Positions 30,665-39,677 of a stretch of 43,222 nt of DNA are shown piece by piece. The first letter of the stretch is position 1, and the number at the start of each line of letters is the position of its first letter. The stretch covers positions 1 to 43,222 of the forward strand of contig JAGXIB010000184.1 of NCBI GenBank assembly GCA_024635865.1, read 5' to 3'. The position numbers and the translations under genes are program-made. This stretch comes from Flavobacteriales bacterium (GTDB lineage Bacteria; Bacteroidota; Bacteroidia; Flavobacteriales_D; Parvicellaceae). The notes under the pieces are model-generated. The model saw only the letters and a program-made list of their open reading frames with translations, did no database searches and had not been told where the DNA came from.

Positions 30665-31678
30665 ATGTTAGCTAAAGTAGAAGAACTATTAAAAGAAGTT
30701 GCAGGTTTTAAAACTTCTGCCCCAGAAGAAATCGAGCAGTTTAGAATTAAACTCTTAGGAAAAAAGGGAGAGGTTACAGCTCTAATGGCTGAATTTAGGA
30801 ATATTCCCGTTGAGCAAAAAAAAGAATTTGGTCAAAAAATTAACACTTTAAAGCAAGCAGCATTAGAAAAAGTAAACGAATTAAAACTGGCTGCTGTAAA
30901 TACCGCCTCTTCCAACCACGGCTTAGATTTAACAATGAGTGGTCAACCATTCGAGTTAGGGGCAAGGCATCCATTGTCTGTTGTTAGAAATGAAATAATT
31001 TCAATTTTTAATAGAATTGGTTTCTCTGTGTCAGAAGGCCCAGAAATTGAAGATGATTGGCATAACTTTACAGCTTTAAACTTCCCAAAAGAACACCCTG
31101 CTAGGGATATGCAAGATACTTTTTTTATTGATCCAGAAATTGCATTAAGAACACATACTTCATCTGTTCAGGTTCGAGTAATGGAAGGAACTGAACCTCC
31201 AATACGTACGATTTCTCCTGGAAGAGTGTTTAGAAATGAAGCAATCTCAGCAAGGGCACATTGTATTTTTCATCAAGTAGAAGGGTTGTACATTGATAAA
31301 GACGTTTCATTTGCTGATTTAAAACAAACATTATTGTACTTTGCTAAAGAAATGTTTGGAGAAAAAACAAAGATTAGATTAAGGCCTTCTTACTTTCCAT
31401 TTACAGAACCAAGTGCAGAGGTTGATGTTAGTTGTCAATTGTGCAGTGGAAAAGGATGTAATGTTTGTAAGCATACTGGTTTTCTAGAAATAATGGGATG
31501 TGGAATGGTAGACCCTAATGTCTTAGAAAACTGTGGTATTGATAGCTCAGTATATAGTGGTTTTGCTTTTGGTATGGGAATAGAACGTATTGCTATGCTA
31601 AAATATCAAGTAAATGATTTACGACACTTTTTTGAGAATGATTTACGTTTTTTAAAGCAGTTTAAAACAGCTTATTAA
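30665..31678 (+). CDS. pheS: phenylalanyl-tRNA synthetase alpha subunit
   Basis: A 337-residue cytoplasmic enzyme. The N-terminal coiled coil (about 1-85) binds tRNA. The class II catalytic core includes HPLSVVRNEI, FNRIGFSVSEGPEIEDDWHNFTALN-type motif 1 sequence, motif 2 around SPGRVFRNEAISARAH, and motif 3 GFAFGMGIERIAML near the end. Cys-rich residues (CQLCSGKGCNVC, about 258-269) lie before motif 3. PheT is not in the window, as often in this phylum where pheS and pheT are unlinked. Confidence 0.96.
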   Translation: MLAKVEELLKEVAGFKTSAPEEIEQFRIKLLGKKGEVTALMAEFRNIPVEQKKEFGQKINTLKQAALEKVNELKLAAVNTASSNHGLDLTMSGQPFELGARHPLSVVRNEIISIFNRIGFSVSEGPEIEDDWHNFTALNFPKEHPARDMQDTFFIDPEIALRTHTSSVQVRVMEGTEPPIRTISPGRVFRNEAISARAHCIFHQVEGLYIDKDVSFADLKQTLLYFAKEMFGEKTKIRLRPSYFPFTEPSAEVDVSCQLCSGKGCNVCKHTGFLEIMGCGMVDPNVLENCGIDSSVYSGFAFGMGIERIAMLKYQVNDLRHFFENDLRFLKQFKTAY

Positions 31679-31699
31679 TTAATCGCTTTTAACTGAAGT

Positions 31700-34225
31700 A
31701 TGGAAGAAGTTCAAGACATAGCACCAGAAAAGAATAAAAAAGAAAAGAAGCAATTAGGAAAAAAGTCTAAATGGTTTTTCGTTTTATTATTATGGGTAGG
31801 CGTTCTAGCTCCAGCTAGCTTAGTTTACTTTATGTTAAATATTGCAGACGATGGAACGCTGCCAAGTTTTGAATTGTTAGAAAACCCTCAATCAAATTTA
31901 GCATCAACAATTTATACCCAAGATAATGTAGAACTAGGGAAATATTTTAGAGAGAATAGAACGACGGCTAAATATAACGAACTTTCTCCTTGGCTTCAAA
32001 AAGCTTTAGTAGGGACAGAAGATGAGCGCTTTGAAGAACATTCAGGTGTTGATGTTAGAGCGTTGGGGAGAGTTGTAAAAGGGGTTGTTTTAGGTCAAAA
32101 AAGTCAAGGAGGAGGTAGTACAATTTCTCAACAATTGGCAAAACTTTTGTTTCCGAGAAAAAAACTAACAAAGTGGGAGTTAGTAAAAAGAAAATTTAAA
32201 GAGTGGATTATTGCTACTAGGCTAGAGAAAAACTATACAAAAGAAGAGATCATTACAATGTATCTTAACAAGTTTGACTTTTTAAATAACGCAGTAGGAA
32301 TTAATTCTGCAGCACAAGTTTATTTTGGGAAAACACCCTTAGAATTAGAACTTCATGAAGCAGCAATGTTAATAGGGATGGCAAAAAACCCCTCGTTGTT
32401 TAACCCTTTAAAAAGATATGATACTGTTCAGCATAGAAGAAATGTTGTTTTCTCGCAAATGAAGAAAAGTAAGTTTATAACTCAGGAAATTTATGACTCA
32501 GTAAAAGTATTACCACTAGACTTAAATTATACTAGAGTAGATCATCAGTCTGGTTTAGCCCCGTACTTTAGAGAAACATTAAGGAAAGAGGTTACAAATA
32601 TTTTAGGAGAAAAAGACGAAGGAGGGAACTATGTAATTATAGATGCAGACGGCGAGCCTTATAACATATATTCTGATGGGTTAAAAGTTTATACTACAAT
32701 AGACTCTAGGTTACAAAAATATGCTGAATATGCTGTTCAGGAACACCTGAAGTTTGAATTACAAGAAGACTTTTTCAAAAATAATAAAAGATGGAAAAAT
32801 CCTCCGTTTTCGAATGATTTATCCTTAGGTGAGATTGATACTTTGATGCAAAGAGCTAAACGAAGGTCTAAAATGTATAAGTCTCTTATAGGAAAGATTT
32901 GTAGTTATTGCGAAAGAACACAGTCTCTTCATAGGGTAGGGGATCACTACCACTGCGACCACTGCGACAACGATACTAAAATTCATACAGAAAAAGAAAT
33001 TGATGAAATTTTTAATAAAAAACGTAAAACGAGAGTATTTGACTGGAAATCAAAAGGCTATGAAAAAGACACCTTAATTTCTGCAATGGACTCTATTCGC
33101 TATTACAAAAGTTTATTAAGAGCTTCAATGATTTCTATTAACCCTCATAATGGGTATATAAAAGCCTGGGTTGGTGGAACAAATTTTAAACACTTCAAAT
33201 ATGACATGGTTAGAAATGGTAAAAGACAAGTTGGATCTACTTTTAAACCTTTTGTTTACGCAACAGCGATAGAGGTAGGAGCAATTCACCCCTGTGACCA
33301 AGTTCCAGATATGCAGTATTGTGTTGACGTTCCTTATAATGCAAATAGAAATAAAATGTGGTGCCCAGGTAATGCCGGAGCTAGGTATACAAACGAAATG
33401 ACACCTTATTCTTTTGCTTTAGCTTCTTCGATGAACAACATTACAGCGCATATAATTGGTAAAGATGGAATGCCACAAAAGGTGTTTAATCGTGTTGCAG
33501 AGTTAGGGATAGATACTTCTATGCTTGAGCCCGTTCCATCAATGGCTTTAGGGGTTTTTGACTTGTCCGTTTATGAAATGGTGAGTGCGATGACAGCTTT
33601 TGTTAATAACGGGGTTTATATTACTCCAACTTTTATTTTAAGAATAGAAGATAAGAATGGAAACGTAGTATACGAACCAAAGCATAAAGCCAAAGAAGTT
33701 TGGGCAGAGAATACAGCTTATACAATGCTCCAAATGATGAAAAGAGTTACCTCTGGAATGCAGCACCCCACAGCTAAAGGAAGCAACGGAAGAAAACTTA
33801 TTGGGGGGACAGCGATAAGAATAAGAGGAAGACAAACTGAGAAAAGACCCTATGCAGGTCTTAAAATGCCTATCGCAGGAAAAACAGGGACAACTCAAAA
33901 TCAGTCAGACGGTTGGTTTATGGGCTTAACCCCAGACTTAGTGAGTGGAGTATGGGTAGGGGCTGAAGATCGTTCTGTTCGATTTAGGAGTTTACAGTTG
34001 GGAATGGGAACAAATATGGCATTGCCTATTTGGGCTTATTACATGCATAAGGTCTATAATGACTCTACCTTAAATATTTCCCAAGGAGATTTTCCAAAAC
34101 CTCCAAGTGTTACTCAAGACCCTTTAAATTGTTTTCAGTACGAGATGGGTCAACCCAGCATTGACGATTATAACAACGAAGGATTTGATGGTTTAAATAG
34201 CCAAGGTCAAGAACAGGAGTGGTAG
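31700..34225 (+). CDS. class A penicillin-binding protein (PBP1A-like) with Cys4 insert
   Basis: An 841-residue bifunctional peptidoglycan synthase. A cytoplasmic basic tail (1-24) and one membrane helix (25-47) precede the glycosyltransferase domain (about 65-245), which has catalytic E107 in TEDERFEEHSG and the GGGSTISQQLAK motif. The transpeptidase domain has S513-TFK516, SMN (577-579) and KTGT (728-731). Between the domains, at about residues 400-424, is a CxxC-x14-CxxC knuckle (C401, C404, C419, C422; CSYCERTQSL, then HYHCDHCDN). I do not expect this in typical PBP1A sequences. It faces the periplasm, so it could bind metal or form disulfides. The gene is third in the operon after pheS. 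Confidence 0.94.
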   Translation: MEEVQDIAPEKNKKEKKQLGKKSKWFFVLLLWVGVLAPASLVYFMLNIADDGTLPSFELLENPQSNLASTIYTQDNVELGKYFRENRTTAKYNELSPWLQKALVGTEDERFEEHSGVDVRALGRVVKGVVLGQKSQGGGSTISQQLAKLLFPRKKLTKWELVKRKFKEWIIATRLEKNYTKEEIITMYLNKFDFLNNAVGINSAAQVYFGKTPLELELHEAAMLIGMAKNPSLFNPLKRYDTVQHRRNVVFSQMKKSKFITQEIYDSVKVLPLDLNYTRVDHQSGLAPYFRETLRKEVTNILGEKDEGGNYVIIDADGEPYNIYSDGLKVYTTIDSRLQKYAEYAVQEHLKFELQEDFFKNNKRWKNPPFSNDLSLGEIDTLMQRAKRRSKMYKSLIGKICSYCERTQSLHRVGDHYHCDHCDNDTKIHTEKEIDEIFNKKRKTRVFDWKSKGYEKDTLISAMDSIRYYKSLLRASMISINPHNGYIKAWVGGTNFKHFKYDMVRNGKRQVGSTFKPFVYATAIEVGAIHPCDQVPDMQYCVDVPYNANRNKMWCPGNAGARYTNEMTPYSFALASSMNNITAHIIGKDGMPQKVFNRVAELGIDTSMLEPVPSMALGVFDLSVYEMVSAMTAFVNNGVYITPTFILRIEDKNGNVVYEPKHKAKEVWAENTAYTMLQMMKRVTSGMQHPTAKGSNGRKLIGGTAIRIRGRQTEKRPYAGLKMPIAGKTGTTQNQSDGWFMGLTPDLVSGVWVGAEDRSVRFRSLQLGMGTNMALPIWAYYMHKVYNDSTLNISQGDFPKPPSVTQDPLNCFQYEMGQPSIDDYNNEGFDGLNSQGQEQEW

Positions 34226-34253
34226 CAATAAAAATGGACTGTTTTTTTAACTT

Positions 34254-34287
34254 TTTGTTGATAAATAAATATAATTGTTTATTTTCG
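34254..34287 (+). promoter_or_regulatory. possible promoter for the porE-like gene
   Basis: TTTG (34254-34257) and TATTTTCG (34280-34287, one mismatch to TAnnTTTG) are separated by 22 nt. The leader would be about 50 nt to the ATG at 34344. Confidence 0.4.
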
Positions 34288-34343
34288 CATCTACTTACGC
34301 TAAAAAAAGAACCTAGTGTTGTTCACAAAATATAAAACGTAAT

Positions 34344-36353
34344 ATGAAAATATTGAAGATTTTTACTTGTTTCTCAGTGCTTTTAATCCTTTCTCATGGG
34401 GTTTTCGCACAAAAAAACTTTGCAACAGACGCAGATTTTGCGTTTAAGAACGAAAACTTTTACTCTGCTACAGAAATGTACAAAAAAGCGATGTCTAAGG
34501 CAAAGCCAGAAGAAAAAGCTCGAATGAACTTTCAATTAGGGGAAAGTTACCGTTATCTTTTAGAGCCTGATCAAGCTGAGGTATACTATGGTAAAGCGAT
34601 AAGATTAAAGTTTGATAAAACAAACCCTGATGTCATTCTTAAGTTAGCAGACGTTCAACGTCAACAAGCTAATTACAAAATGGCTAAGAGAAATTATGAA
34701 AAATATTTAGAGGTTAAGGCTGGAAACGAAGAAGCTAAAAAAGGGATAGAGTCATGTGAGCAGGCGATTGGATGGATAAGCGAGCCAACAAAACACATTA
34801 TTCAGCAAGAAATTCAACTAAATACAGATAAGTATGATTATTCTCCTACTTGGGCAGATAAGAAATATAATGAGTTGGTTTTTGCTTCTTCTAGAAGTGG
34901 AGCTACAGGAGATGGAGTAGATTTAAGAACAGGAGAAAGTTATATGGATTTATGGATTACCACTAGAGATAATAACGGAAAATGGGGAGAGCCTGTAATT
35001 CTTGATGCTACCATAAATACCCCAGACAATGAAGGGTCTTCAATTTTTAACTACAAAGGATCAAACCTTTATTTTACAAGGTGCCCAGTTATTAAAAAGG
35101 AAAACATCGGGTGTGATATTTTATTAGCATCTAGATCAGGGAGCTCTTTTAAAGATGCTGAAAGTTTAGGTTTAAAAGGAGACTCTGCAGGAAGTGACAC
35201 AATTACTGTTGGTCACCCAGCAATTAACAAAAAAGAAACTTTAATTATTTTTGCTTCAGATATGCCCGGAGGTCTAGGAGGTAAGGACTTATGGTATTCA
35301 ACTTACGATAAGAGAGAAGATACTTGGACTAAGCCTGTAAATTTAGGAGCATCAATCAACACACCAGAAAATGAGATGTTTCCTTTTCTTGATGAAGATG
35401 AGAACTTATACTTTTCTTCTAACGGGTTAATAGGGTTAGGTGGATTAGACATGTTTAAAGCTGAAAAAATAGCTGAAAACAAATGGGGAAATGCAGCTAA
35501 CTTAAAGTATCCTTTAAACTCTGCAGGTGATGATTACGGAATCATATTTGAAAAAAGAACAGATCAGAAAGGGTTCTTTACTTCTAATAGAGAAGGAGGA
35601 AAGGGACAAGATGATATTTACAACTTTAGCTTACCAGATGTAAAATATATTTTAGAAGTGTATGTTAAAAATAAAGAAACGAATGAACCAATTCCAGGAG
35701 TAACAATTACTTTAATGGGAAGTGATGGTTCTCAAGTAGTTAAAACTACAGATGAAGAAGGGAAGTTTATTTTTGATGAGGAAGGAGGAAACAGGTTTGT
35801 TAAGGAAAACACAAACTATGGTTTACAAACTAAGAAAGATGAGTTCTTAGCTGCTAAAACTAAATTTTCTACGGAAGGAGAAGAATCGTCTAAAAGATAC
35901 ATTGAAGAAGTGTTCATGCAGCCTGCAAGTGCAGATGTAGTTATTGACTTTCCAGAAGTTCAGTATGCTTATAACAAATCAGAGTTACTAGTAAATGAAG
36001 CGACAAACGCAAAGGATTCATTAAACTTCTTATATAATACTTTAATGGAAAACCCAACAATTATTATTGAATTACAAGCTCATACGGATTGTAGAGGTAG
36101 AGACGCATATAATGAGGAGCTGTCACAAAGAAGAGCTCAATCTTGTGTTGATTATTTAGCTTCTAAAGGAATTCCTGCAGAGAGAATGATTGCTAAAGGA
36201 ATGGGAGAAACAATGCCTAGAGCTTTAGGGTTAGAGTGTGATACGATTAGTAAAATGGCAACTAAAGAAGAGCAAGAGGCCGCACACCAAAGAAATAGAC
36301 GAACACAGTTTAGAGTTTTAAGTTATGATTATAAACCAACTGGAGGGAAGTAA
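34344..36353 (+). CDS. porE: PorE-like OmpA/PD40 protein of the type IX secretion system
   Basis: A 669-residue exported protein with a signal peptide (1-22, ending GVFAQ). The order is TPR-like helices (about 27-145), PD40/beta-propeller repeats (about 160-430, e.g. ELVFASSRSG, LYFTRCP, NLYFSSNGLIGLGGLD), a carboxypeptidase-regulatory-like domain (about 436-520) and a C-terminal OmpA-like domain (about 538-660). The OmpA domain keeps the diaminopimelate-binding pair D582 (HTDCRGR) and R597 (LSQRRA), 15 residues apart, and NRRTQF. This architecture matches PorE, which links the T9SS to peptidoglycan, though Bacteroidota carry several paralogs. It is monocistronic and followed by a strong terminator. 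Confidence 0.82.
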   Translation: MKILKIFTCFSVLLILSHGVFAQKNFATDADFAFKNENFYSATEMYKKAMSKAKPEEKARMNFQLGESYRYLLEPDQAEVYYGKAIRLKFDKTNPDVILKLADVQRQQANYKMAKRNYEKYLEVKAGNEEAKKGIESCEQAIGWISEPTKHIIQQEIQLNTDKYDYSPTWADKKYNELVFASSRSGATGDGVDLRTGESYMDLWITTRDNNGKWGEPVILDATINTPDNEGSSIFNYKGSNLYFTRCPVIKKENIGCDILLASRSGSSFKDAESLGLKGDSAGSDTITVGHPAINKKETLIIFASDMPGGLGGKDLWYSTYDKREDTWTKPVNLGASINTPENEMFPFLDEDENLYFSSNGLIGLGGLDMFKAEKIAENKWGNAANLKYPLNSAGDDYGIIFEKRTDQKGFFTSNREGGKGQDDIYNFSLPDVKYILEVYVKNKETNEPIPGVTITLMGSDGSQVVKTTDEEGKFIFDEEGGNRFVKENTNYGLQTKKDEFLAAKTKFSTEGEESSKRYIEEVFMQPASADVVIDFPEVQYAYNKSELLVNEATNAKDSLNFLYNTLMENPTIIIELQAHTDCRGRDAYNEELSQRRAQSCVDYLASKGIPAERMIAKGMGETMPRALGLECDTISKMATKEEQEAAHQRNRRTQFRVLSYDYKPTGGK

Positions 36354-36372
36354 AATAAATTAAGGTTTTTAA

Positions 36373-36407
36373 AACATCCTATCCAGTTCGGTAGGATGTT
36401 TTTTTTT
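36373..36407 (+). terminator. rho-independent terminator after the porE-like gene
   Basis: A perfect 9-bp stem, AACATCCTA (36373-36381) with TAGGATGTT (36392-36400), has a 10-nt loop and ends in nine consecutive T. It sits 20 nt past the stop codon, which makes this a separate transcription unit from purM. Confidence 0.92.
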
Positions 36408-36436
36408 ACTCAAAAACTAGAAACATTAAGACTAAT

Positions 36437-37609
36437 ATGAGTGAAGAAACTAGATATAATTTAAGGGGTGTTTCAGCTGGAAAAGAAGATGTACATGCCG
36501 CAATAAAAAATGTAGATAAAGGCTTGTTTCCACAAGCATTTTGTAAAATTGTACCAGACTATTTAACTGGTTCAGAAGAGCATTGTATTGTAATGCATGC
36601 AGATGGTGCAGGAACCAAATCTAGTCTTGCTTATATGTATTGGAAAGAAACAGGAGATATCTCTGTTTGGAAGGGAGTTGCTCAAGATGCATTGATAATG
36701 AATATAGATGATTTATTATGCGTTGGAGCTCTGGAAAACATACTGCTTTCTTCTACAATTGGTAGAAATAAAAATTTAATTCCTAAAGAAGTATTATCAG
36801 CACTAATCAATGGAACAGAAGAGCTATTGGCAGACCTAAATAAGTATGGGGTTAAAATTCACTCAACGGGTGGGGAAACAGCAGACGTAGGAGATTTGGT
36901 AAGAACAATAATTGTTGACTCTACAGTAACTGCCCGAATGAAAAAGACTAATGTAATTGATAATGCAAATATAAAGGCAGGAAATGTTATTGTTGGCTTA
37001 TCGTCATTTGGTCAAGCAAGTTACGAAACAGAATACAATGGAGGAATGGGAAGTAACGGCTTAACTTCTGCAAGACATGATGTTTTCGATAATTATTTAG
37101 CAGAAAAGTATCCTGAAAGTTTTGCTGCTGCTGTTCCAAGTCATTTAGTTTATTCTGGAACAAAAAAACTAACTGATAAAGTCGAAGGAACAACACTAGA
37201 TGCAGGAAAATTAGTTTTATCGCCAACTAGAACATATGCTCCAATAATCAAAAAAATATTAGATAAACATCACAAACAAATCAATGGAATGGTTCATTGT
37301 AGTGGAGGTGCACAAACAAAAGTTCTTCATTTTGTTAAAGGAGTACATGTAATAAAAGATAACTTGTTCGATGTTCCACCTTTATTTGATTTAATTCAAA
37401 AAGAGTCAAATACAGAGTGGAAAGAGATGTATAAAGTCTTTAACATGGGGCACAGAATGGAGCTATATGTCCCCGAAGAAATTGCTGAATCTATTATAGA
37501 AATTAGTAAATCGTTTAACGTTGACGCTCAAATAGTCGGGCGTGTTGAAAGTTCAGGCCAAAAACAATTGACGATTACATCAGATAAAGGTACTTTTGTC
37601 TATCACTAA
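36437..37609 (+). CDS. purM: phosphoribosylformylglycinamidine cyclo-ligase (AIR synthase)
   Basis: A 390-residue cytoplasmic enzyme for the fifth step of purine synthesis (FGAM plus ATP to AIR). It shows the AIRS fold: an N-terminal NLRGVSAGKEDVHAAI opening, the nucleotide/metal segment HADGAGTKSSLAYMYW, AQDALIMNIDDLLCVGA, STGGETADVGDLV, and a C-terminal half with HCSGGAQTKVLHF and FNMGHRMELYVP. It is longer than the roughly 345 residues of E. coli PurM, which I recall as usual for Bacteroidota. It is followed 17 nt later by prfA, likely in the same operon. Confidence 0.94.
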   Translation: MSEETRYNLRGVSAGKEDVHAAIKNVDKGLFPQAFCKIVPDYLTGSEEHCIVMHADGAGTKSSLAYMYWKETGDISVWKGVAQDALIMNIDDLLCVGALENILLSSTIGRNKNLIPKEVLSALINGTEELLADLNKYGVKIHSTGGETADVGDLVRTIIVDSTVTARMKKTNVIDNANIKAGNVIVGLSSFGQASYETEYNGGMGSNGLTSARHDVFDNYLAEKYPESFAAAVPSHLVYSGTKKLTDKVEGTTLDAGKLVLSPTRTYAPIIKKILDKHHKQINGMVHCSGGAQTKVLHFVKGVHVIKDNLFDVPPLFDLIQKESNTEWKEMYKVFNMGHRMELYVPEEIAESIIEISKSFNVDAQIVGRVESSGQKQLTITSDKGTFVYH

Positions 37610-37626
37610 GTGAAGAAAGCGAAAAT

Positions 37627-38712
37627 ATGAGTCAAGAAAGTTTATTACATAAGTTAGAGTTAATTAATGTTCGTTACGAAGAAGTAGGAAAGCAAATTGT
37701 CGATCCTGATATTATTTCTGACATGAAACGATATGTAAGGTTAACGAAAGAATATAAAGACTTAGAACCCCTAGTGCAAGCTTACTTAGATTTAAGAAAT
37801 ACGTTAGACAACATTAAATCTTCTCTAGAAATCATTAAAACAGAAGCAGACCCTGAGTTTAAGGAGATGGCCAAGATGGAGTTAGATGATTTACAGAAAA
37901 AAGAAGAAGAATTAAACGAAGAAATTAAGTGGCTATTAATCCCTAAAGATCCAAATGATGACAAAAATGTTATTATGGAATTTAGAGCTGGTACTGGAGG
38001 AGATGAAGCTTGCATATTTGTAGAAGACGTCTTTAGAATGTATACCATGTACTTTAAAGAAAAGGGATATGCCTTTTCCATCGTAAACTCCAATACAGGA
38101 ACCTCAGGCTATAAAGAAATATCAATGGAAGTCTCAGGAGAAGAGGTTTATGGAACATTAAAATTTGAATCAGGAGTTCATCGTGTTCAACGTGTTCCTG
38201 ACACAGAGTCCCAAGGTAGAGTTCATACTTCAGCAATAACAGTGGCTGTTTTGCCAGAAGCAGAAGACATCGACTTTACACTAGACATGAAAGACATAAG
38301 AAAAGATACTTTTAGAGCTTCAGGAGCAGGAGGTCAGCACGTTAATAAAACTGAATCTGCTGTACGTTTGACACATATCCCTACCAATACAGTAGTGGAG
38401 TGCCAAGATGGACGTTCGCAACATAAAAATTACGCTAAAGCACTACAGGTATTGCGTTCGAGGTTATACCAAGCAGAAGTCGACAAAGCCGACGCTATCC
38501 GTTCTAAAGAAAGAAAGTCATTAGTTTCTACAGGCGATCGTTCTGCAAAGATTAGAACTTATAATTACCCACAAGGAAGAATTACAGACCATAGAATAGG
38601 GAAAACCATCTATAACTTATCTAGTTTCATGAACGGAGACATTGAAGAAATGTTAGAAGCTTTAAAAATGGCTGAAAATGCTGAAAAATTAAAAGCAGGA
38701 GGAATGGACTAA
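37627..38712 (+). CDS. prfA: peptide chain release factor 1
   Basis: A 361-residue protein that ends translation at UAA and UAG. It has the usual three parts: helical domain 1 (about 1-110), the codon-recognition domain with VQRVPDTESQGRVHTSA (an RF1-type P-x-T motif), and the hydrolysis domain with GGQ at 235-237 in ASGAGGQHVNKTES. The C-terminal part has KIRTYNYPQGRITDHR. Length and motifs match RF1 rather than RF2. No frameshift site is present, as expected for RF1. It lies between purM (17 nt) and pyrF (152 nt). Confidence 0.96.
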   Translation: MSQESLLHKLELINVRYEEVGKQIVDPDIISDMKRYVRLTKEYKDLEPLVQAYLDLRNTLDNIKSSLEIIKTEADPEFKEMAKMELDDLQKKEEELNEEIKWLLIPKDPNDDKNVIMEFRAGTGGDEACIFVEDVFRMYTMYFKEKGYAFSIVNSNTGTSGYKEISMEVSGEEVYGTLKFESGVHRVQRVPDTESQGRVHTSAITVAVLPEAEDIDFTLDMKDIRKDTFRASGAGGQHVNKTESAVRLTHIPTNTVVECQDGRSQHKNYAKALQVLRSRLYQAEVDKADAIRSKERKSLVSTGDRSAKIRTYNYPQGRITDHRIGKTIYNLSSFMNGDIEEMLEALKMAENAEKLKAGGMD

Positions 38713-38750
38713 TAGGGCAAGTTCTAAAAAGAACCAAGCGATCACTACTC

Positions 38751-38776
38751 ACTCTTTAGTGAAAAACTAAAGGAGT
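38751..38776 (+). other. stem-loop in the prfA-pyrF spacer
   Basis: ACTCTTTAGT (38751-38760) pairs with ACTAAAGGAGT (38766-38776) around a GAAAA loop, with one bulged base. No T-run follows, so it is not a standard terminator. It could be a processing or stability element in the prfA 3' region. Confidence 0.45.
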
Positions 38777-38820
38777 TCAAACAAGCCGTTCTATCTTTCT
38801 TGCAAAAAATTAATAATATA

Positions 38821-38845
38821 GTCTTGAGTCTTTTTGTCTTGAGTC
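38821..38845 (+). repeat. tandem 10-bp repeat upstream of pyrF
   Basis: GTCTTGAGTC occurs at 38821-38830 and again at 38836-38845, separated by TTTTT and followed shortly by another AGTC. It lies 19-44 nt before the pyrF ATG. It may be an intergenic microrepeat or a binding site; nothing in the sequence decides this. Confidence 0.6.
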
Positions 38846-38864
38846 ATCTTAGTCTATAAATAAA

Positions 38865-39677
38865 ATGAATTATCAAACATTAGTTAGCGAAATAAAAAAG
38901 AAAAAGTCTTTTTTGTGTGTAGGGTTAGATACTGATATCGATAAAATACCAGTTCATTTACTAAAAGAAGAAGACCCTGTTTTTGAATTTAATAAACAAA
39001 TAATAGACGCAACAAAAGACATTTGTGTAGCCTATAAACCAAATATTGCTTTTTACGAAGCGCTAGGACCAAAAGGGTGGAAAAGTCTTCAGAAAACAAT
39101 CGATTACATCCCTGAAAATATTTTCACTATTGCAGATGCTAAACGCGGAGATATTGGAAACACTTCAAAAATGTATGCCAAGACATTTTTTGAATATTAT
39201 AACTTTGACTCCGTAACTGTAGCACCTTATATGGGAAGAGACTCTGTTTCTCCTTTTTTAGCTTTTGATAATAAATGGGTCATTTTATTGGCAGCAACAA
39301 GTAATATTGGAGGAGAAGACCTTCAATACCAAGAACTCATCAATGGCAACCAACTTTTCGAACAAGTGTTGGAAACATCAAAACAGTGGGGAAATAAAGA
39401 AAACTTAATGTATGTCGTTGGAGCAACACGACCAGAAGTTTTTAAAAAAATAAGAGCAATTGTTCCTAATTCATTCTTGTTAGTTCCAGGGGTGGGAGCA
39501 CAAGGAGGCTCATTGGCAGAAGTCTGTAAATACGGATTGTCTAAAGATGTTGGTTTGTTAGTCAACTCTTCTAGAGGAATTATCTATGCAGATCAAACCG
39601 AAAAATTTGCGGAGGTCGCAAGAGAAAAAGCAATAGAAATTCAACAAGAAATGAAAGTTATACTTGACTCTCTTTAA
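38865..39677 (+). CDS. pyrF: orotidine 5'-phosphate decarboxylase (type 2)
   Basis: A 270-residue cytoplasmic TIM-barrel enzyme for the last step of UMP synthesis. The N-terminal [14 protein letters not shown] and the catalytic D-x-K-x-x-D tetrad segment [15 protein letters not shown] (D91, K93, D96) identify it. [11 protein letters not shown] and VVGATRPE are also typical of the longer 'type 2' form. Upstream is a 152-nt spacer with a stem-loop and a tandem repeat. The 3' end overlaps the convergent membrane-protein gene by 20 bp. Confidence 0.95.
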   Translation: MNYQTLVSEIKKKKSFLCVGLDTDIDKIPVHLLKEEDPVFEFNKQIIDATKDICVAYKPNIAFYEALGPKGWKSLQKTIDYIPENIFTIADAKRGDIGNTSKMYAKTFFEYYNFDSVTVAPYMGRDSVSPFLAFDNKWVILLAATSNIGGEDLQYQELINGNQLFEQVLETSKQWGNKENLMYVVGATRPEVFKKIRAIVPNSFLLVPGVGAQGGSLAEVCKYGLSKDVGLLVNSSRGIIYADQTEKFAEVAREKAIEIQQEMKVILDSL

